A DNA stretch of 64,000 nucleotides from Parus major (taxonomy: Eukaryota; Chordata; Aves; Passeriformes; Paridae). The notes beneath the pieces were generated by a model, which worked only from the letters and a program-made list of their open reading frames with translations, did no database searches and was not told the DNA's origin. Below, piece after piece: positions 59,067 through 64,000 of this stretch. Made by a program: the position numbers and the translations under genes. The stretch's first letter is position 1. The number at the start of each line of letters is the position of its first letter. The stretch spans positions 93,482,230-93,546,229 of the forward strand of contig NC_031768.1 of assembly GCF_001522545.3 (NCBI RefSeq), in the 5' to 3' direction.

Positions 59067-61276
59067 AATGTCACACTCCAACATTAAAACGGGCTTTCGA
59101 TATTTTAATGGTGTTAAAAAAACCCAACACCAGGTCACAGTGCTGAATTGGTACTTTTCCTTTGCCAAACCTCTTGTTTATACCGGAGACCAGCATCTCT
59201 TCAATTGCCTGAGGAGCAATCTCATTTTCTCTTACAGGAGATGAGTTTGTCTTCTGCTGGTGCTGGGATGATGCAAGTATGTCTGCAACCCAGTATTAGT
59301 TTTTATCTGTCCCTAGTTCTCTCCTGGCAGCTCTCTCTTTCCTTAAGCAGAGCTAGCTAAGTGGCAAGCAGCTCTGAGGGTGGATCTTCACACCTACACA
59401 AAACCCCACAGGAGCAGGCTGTGTTTTGTGCGAACACAAGGTGAGCCTCTTGTAGAACTGTGTGTAAGAGGATGTAGGAAGAGGGGACTTGATTGATTTC
59501 ACCTTAGTTTTCTTACCCCACCTTCTGTTTCTAGCTAGTGCGGCTGTCCTATATATTTCTGCTGCTTTTCCTGTCACCCCCTTTTTAGTTATTCCCATTT
59601 CATATAAACTCCCATCTTATTTTTAGATCCATTTCTTTTCACAATGTGCTTTGCCCAAGGCAAAAGCAAACATACAAACAAATCTTCCAGCCAAACCCTG
59701 AGATCTTTTCTTAGTGTTTGCTGCTCAGCCCTCACCAGAGTCCCTGTGCTTCACAGGTCACTCTGGCTTTCTCTGTGAGGCAGTGTGGTGTTAGAGAACA
59801 GAAAAACCAGAAGGAAGGAGGAGGAGAAATAAATACAGTGTGAGCTCAAGCCTTCTCACAAGCTGTGCTCAAAGCAGAGGGAAGAAAGGGGTGCTTAGCT
59901 CCCCAAACCACCTCGTAGCTGGATTGAGCCCCAATGTCCTGTTTGCATCCAGCCCCCAACATGTCCCCATTCAATGTGCCTTCCCCCTTGCCTCTTAAGA
60001 GATAAGGTCGTGCCTGTGAAAACTCTCTAAGTTTCTAGTTTCTCTAAGTTTCTTCTTCTAAGGAAGAGGCAGAGACACTTTGGTTCTGCAGGAATATTTG
60101 TCCCAAAAGGCAAGGGTCCCTCAGAGAACATAACTCCCTGCAAGAGAGTATGGCCATAGGAGAGCTGGGAAAGGCACAGAAAGCCACACTGCCAGGACTG
60201 TAGGTGTGAGCCAAAGGCAAACCCAGCTCTCTAAAGAGAATGGTTAAAAGCTGGTCACTGCTGATGTTGGGCACCTAACTCAGACTTCAGCCAAGTGTAA
60301 ACTGCTTTGTCTGTATGAAAGCAGTGAACCCTGCAGCAGCCCATGTGCAGTACAAAGGTTATTTGTTAATGAAGCTACATGCACAAACACAATACCCAGA
60401 GGAAGGATGGTTTGGAAGGGTTTTTGGAAGAGCAGTCATAATGTGTGCCAGCTACATGAAATGTGAACCCATCTATCTCAGTAGAGCCAGATACAAGACT
60501 GAGCAGGTGAGCACATCCCTGAAGCAGACACTGGATTCAGTTTCACCAGATAAGTGTTATGCTTGCTACTTGCTTTGAGAAATCCTACAAAGGGAAGGAA
60601 GAACAGATAAAATCAGTAAAATAGTTAAAATACTAAAGTAAATATTAAACCCAGTAAAACATTTTCTGTATGTAAAATGCAGTCATTGCATTAATGAACC
60701 ATCTCTAAGGAGACCATTCTGAGGTGGTCAGAGAAGCTGAAAGGATCTCTTCTGCAATTGTTAATGGAGAGGAAAAAAAACCTAAAGGAAAAAAAAATAA
60801 AGAAAGAAAAACCAGCAGCATGGGAAACCAGCAGAGCATTAACTATCAGTAGCTCTTTTTTCTGTTCTTCATGTTTGACTTGGTGAAGAACCAGCCTAGG
60901 GCTGAGGATACAACCAGCCAATTGTAAATTTAAATATGTTTGCTCTCCTTCATGCTTGCCAAAACCACTCAGTGGTTCCTGGTAGCTTTAGGTTCATGCA
61001 AACTGAGACCACAAAAAGCAGTGCTACCTCAGGACTCCCAGAACAAACCTACTTCAGCAGCTACATTCTCCAGCTCTATATCTTTTTTGAGGCTGATGAA
61101 AGTTTGGCATGTACTTGAAGCATATCTAGCCATGTTTGAGCCTCCAGAGATACAGTTATTGAACAGAGATCCCAGAAATAACTTTAAGGGCTCTGGGCCT
61201 CAATCACCTGAGATGCTCCTCTGATTTCCAGAGAAATATGAATATTATTGAAGACTACAAAACTGCAATCTTATTT

Positions 61277-61292
61277 AAAAAAAAAAAAAAAA
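61277..61292. repeat. Poly(A) run
   Basis: Sixteen consecutive A. No gene-like or LINE-like sequence was recognised upstream, so it is not assigned to a retrocopy. Confidence 0.9.
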
Positions 61293-62205
61293 GTTTATCT
61301 TTATTTGGTGGGGATGGACAGAATACTTTAATACTGCAGTGTAAGTAACAAATCAAGCCTTGGTTCCCCAAAGTCAGAAAGAATTTGGACCAAGGCAAGA
61401 GTACAGAGTGAACTACTCTTGATCTTTCGTCTTAAGCAGTATTAGTGGAAGTGTCATAGAAAAATGGGATATATGGACAGTGATACAACTTAAAGCTGAC
61501 ATTTTTCAAACTCTCCTCTCCTTTATAACAGGACCAGCAAAATGCATGAGTAAAACTTGAGGGGCAAGGAATATTTGTGTTTATTTGCTTTTAAAGTAGT
61601 TTTTTCATTTTCAAATGAAAATTTTCTAAGATTCTGTCTTAAGTCTCTAGCCCCTACTCAGATTAAAAGTGAAGGCTTTGAAATACAAACACTTGAGCAG
61701 AAATTTCTCTGCTTTGACATGAAACTGCACAAATATTCAACCCAACTCTGCCCAGCACCTGACAGTTTTTGCACCTTCAGCCTGCTCAAGCCTTCCAAGT
61801 CCAAGATGGGTGCAACAGAGTTGGCCTGTTCCATTTTTGCTGTAATCCCACCAATTTTACACCAGTTAAGAATGGCGTCCCTGTCTGGTCAACACTCCAG
61901 TTCTCAGCCCAACAAAGCAGTGCAGGCCTGTTTTCATTACAATACAAATTAATAGGCCAGACTCATACTCCAGGCTCGGGTAGCCAAGGCAAAAAGATCT
62001 GCCAGTGCTGTTACACATCCATGAAATGCAGCATTCTGACAGCACAGTGAACGGCAAGGGAAAGGTAACATTTCAAATTGCTGCAGTATGATTTCTCAGA
62101 GGTTTTCTGCTAGAGCACAGAGAGACAGAAACAAATGAGCAAGGTTAGGAATCTACTGCTCCAAATACCTTTGTTACTGCCATGAGGATGGGGGTAGGGG
62201 AATTT

Positions 62206-62270
62206 TAAACAACAACAGCAACCACCAAACAAAAAAACCCCACCACCCTAAAAACAACAGCAAATTGAAT
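62206..62270. repeat. C/A-rich low-complexity tract
   Basis: AACAACAACAGCAACCACC and AAAAAAACCCCACCACCC-type sequence, the same class as the C/A tract at 36581-36721. Confidence 0.8.
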
Positions 62271-64000
62271 TTCTGGGCACACTTCTAAGACTTGACTTTT
62301 GGCTCAATATTCAGTGTTTTTTAGAGGCTATTCTTATGAACTCAACCAGAGATAGAAGCAGTACCATGTATATAATTTCTATGAACAGCATCAAGTGTGA
62401 GAAAAGCAGCCATTCCATAAGAACTGTCACAAATACATTGAAAAAAAAATTCCACTGAAAAAAAAATTTGAGTCAGAAATTTTCCTTCTAGATTTCAGAG
62501 GAATGTCATTTAAAGTCCATTCCTGCCTAGTGCTTTTGACCAGAAAGTATGATATATTACAAAAATACCCCCTCAAGAAAGCCTTTAAATTCATAGATCA
62601 GACTGAGGACTCTCTCACAACCACTTCTGAATATTGAGGAGGTGCAATAAGGCTCAGATCCCCACGTGGCAATTTTACGCAAGCAAGAACAATGACAAAT
62701 ATAGAGAATTAACTAGTACCCTGCTCCAGTTTAAGTCATCTTCTAGAAAGCACTGACAAACACAGCAAGTGACTGCAACATCCAAAGCCCCTGTTACATT
62801 CAATTCCAAAAGGGGCTTCTTTAAGTGGACAAGCTTCAGCTTAATAAAGAATTAACAAGAGCATCAGGAAGGGAAGCTTAAAGTAAAAGGGATTCAAGCT
62901 TAACTCACATCCAAAACAAAAAGTGAAGACAGGAAATAAGAAATACCAGACAAATCAGACCTTACCACAGCAAGAGACACAAAATAACATTTCAGCAAAC
63001 ACAAAGCTTTGAAAAAATGAGTGGATTGAAATGATCAAAAGTAAGGCTAAGTCTTCAATTTTATGTGTCACTTAAAAGTTAGTTGTTTCCTGCCACTTGA
63101 AGTCTATAAGCTCCCTGTTGCATCAGTCTTGGGTTGGTTGAGAGAGGAAATAAACTGCTATCACTGCCAGGGAAGTATGGATGGCAGTGAAAAGGCTCCT
63201 ATCCAAGTACACACCATATAGTTTTTAACATTAAGAGACAAGGCCTTTGTTCCTGACCACCAGAATATCAAAATATCATGAGTTTCATCTGCTGCTCTAC
63301 TTTTTAAATTCTAATTCCTTTTTCCTGATACTTGGTTTCCAGCTTCCTGCATGTATAAAATGGCAGCACAATAACACATTTTGCTTCAGATTATTATTCC
63401 CATTATTTCCATATTTTCACAGCAAATGCAAAATAGAGATGTATACTCATTTCAACAGTCATTTGGTAAGAGGTGAGATTTACTTGCTAATGGATGCCCT
63501 CTTTTTTCTAACAAGATCAGAGTGCACGGCTTAGTCTTCTGCTTCCAATTACACATGCCATTTGTCAAAACAGGGTAGCAGTTCAAAACTCAAGTCCATA
63601 ATTAGCTGCTTTTCTGACATCTCAAGGACATTAATTCTCACGTTAGATGTGCACCAAAAATGGAACCATTGCTTCAGCCCATACACAATTAGGCTAACAC
63701 TCTCTTCCAGAGCTGCCGAAATTTCAGAACTCAAAACACAATTCTGTACTTCAGCTGACGCAGCAAACATTGCTGGACTGTATTTTACAGTATACATATA
63801 AGGAATTACTTTTACTGTCAGCTTGTCTTCTGCCTTTTTATCTTATAAAGAGAGCTGAAGATCCTGTTCCAAATAGAGAAAGACATGCATAGATTTGTGG
63901 CAGACTGCTAAAAATCAGATTGACTCAGGCGATGTGCACAGTTTAATCTGTAGAGAAGCATTTTCCCAGAAAAATCTCCTTCTTTGATCAGCAGCTGCAG

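Larger units (their letters stand above)
59067..64000. other. Gene-free right end
   Basis: No gene or clear transposon. It contains a 16-A run (61277-61292), an A-rich patch near 60770-60812 and a C/A-rich patch at about 62206-62270. The largest open frame is 131 codons (61557-61952, +), with no recognisable domain. Confidence 0.55.

Overview
The window reads as vertebrate nuclear DNA, most likely from a bird and plausibly a songbird. The evidence is repeated CR1-type LINE fragments with the typical avian 3' end (for example 15043-15224 and, inverted, 34161-34507), avian-style solo LTR sequence, short intergenic simple repeats, and the absence of SINE families such as Alu or B1. No operons, bacterial-type genes, tRNA or rRNA genes were seen.

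Layout: about 1-36875 and 42817-64000 are AT-leaning, gene-poor sequence, either intergenic or a very long intron. I found no convincing protein-coding exon there. Their recognisable content is transposon debris (five CR1 pieces, one near-complete solo LTR at 7934-8484, a fragment of the same LTR family at 21130-21245, another probable LTR at about 58500-59066), a purine-rich minisatellite at 4606-4842, microsatellites, and several strand-asymmetric G/T or C/A tracts. An AT-rich, repeat-poor stretch around 24000-25300 could hold conserved non-coding DNA, but that cannot be judged from one sequence.

Between these flanks lies a very different block, 36876-42816. It has five assembly gaps of exactly 100 N and four GC-rich islands of 1262-1460 bases. 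Island 1 (36976-38435) is a 20-bp satellite in which most units carry the cAMP-response palindrome TGACGTCA. Island 2 (38536-39976) is a roughly 10-bp CCCAGT minisatellite. Island 3 (40077-41338) is a roughly 10-bp ACACCTGGGG minisatellite packed with CACCTG E-boxes. Island 4 (41439-42716) is a CpG-island promoter with a perfect NRF1 site, three evenly spaced CCAAT boxes, GC boxes and a YY1-type start context. It leads into a short first coding exon (42214-42343) of an unidentified Gly-rich, probably housekeeping, protein, followed by a splice donor and repeat-filled intron.

Islands 2 and 4 share the same ACTGGGA-type repeat in opposite orientations, and the whole block looks like microchromosome sequence. 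The simplest reading is that small GC-rich contigs were scaffolded, possibly wrongly, into a gap in a gene-poor macrochromosomal region. The only supported gene is the partial first exon in island 4; the rest of that gene is not in the window.
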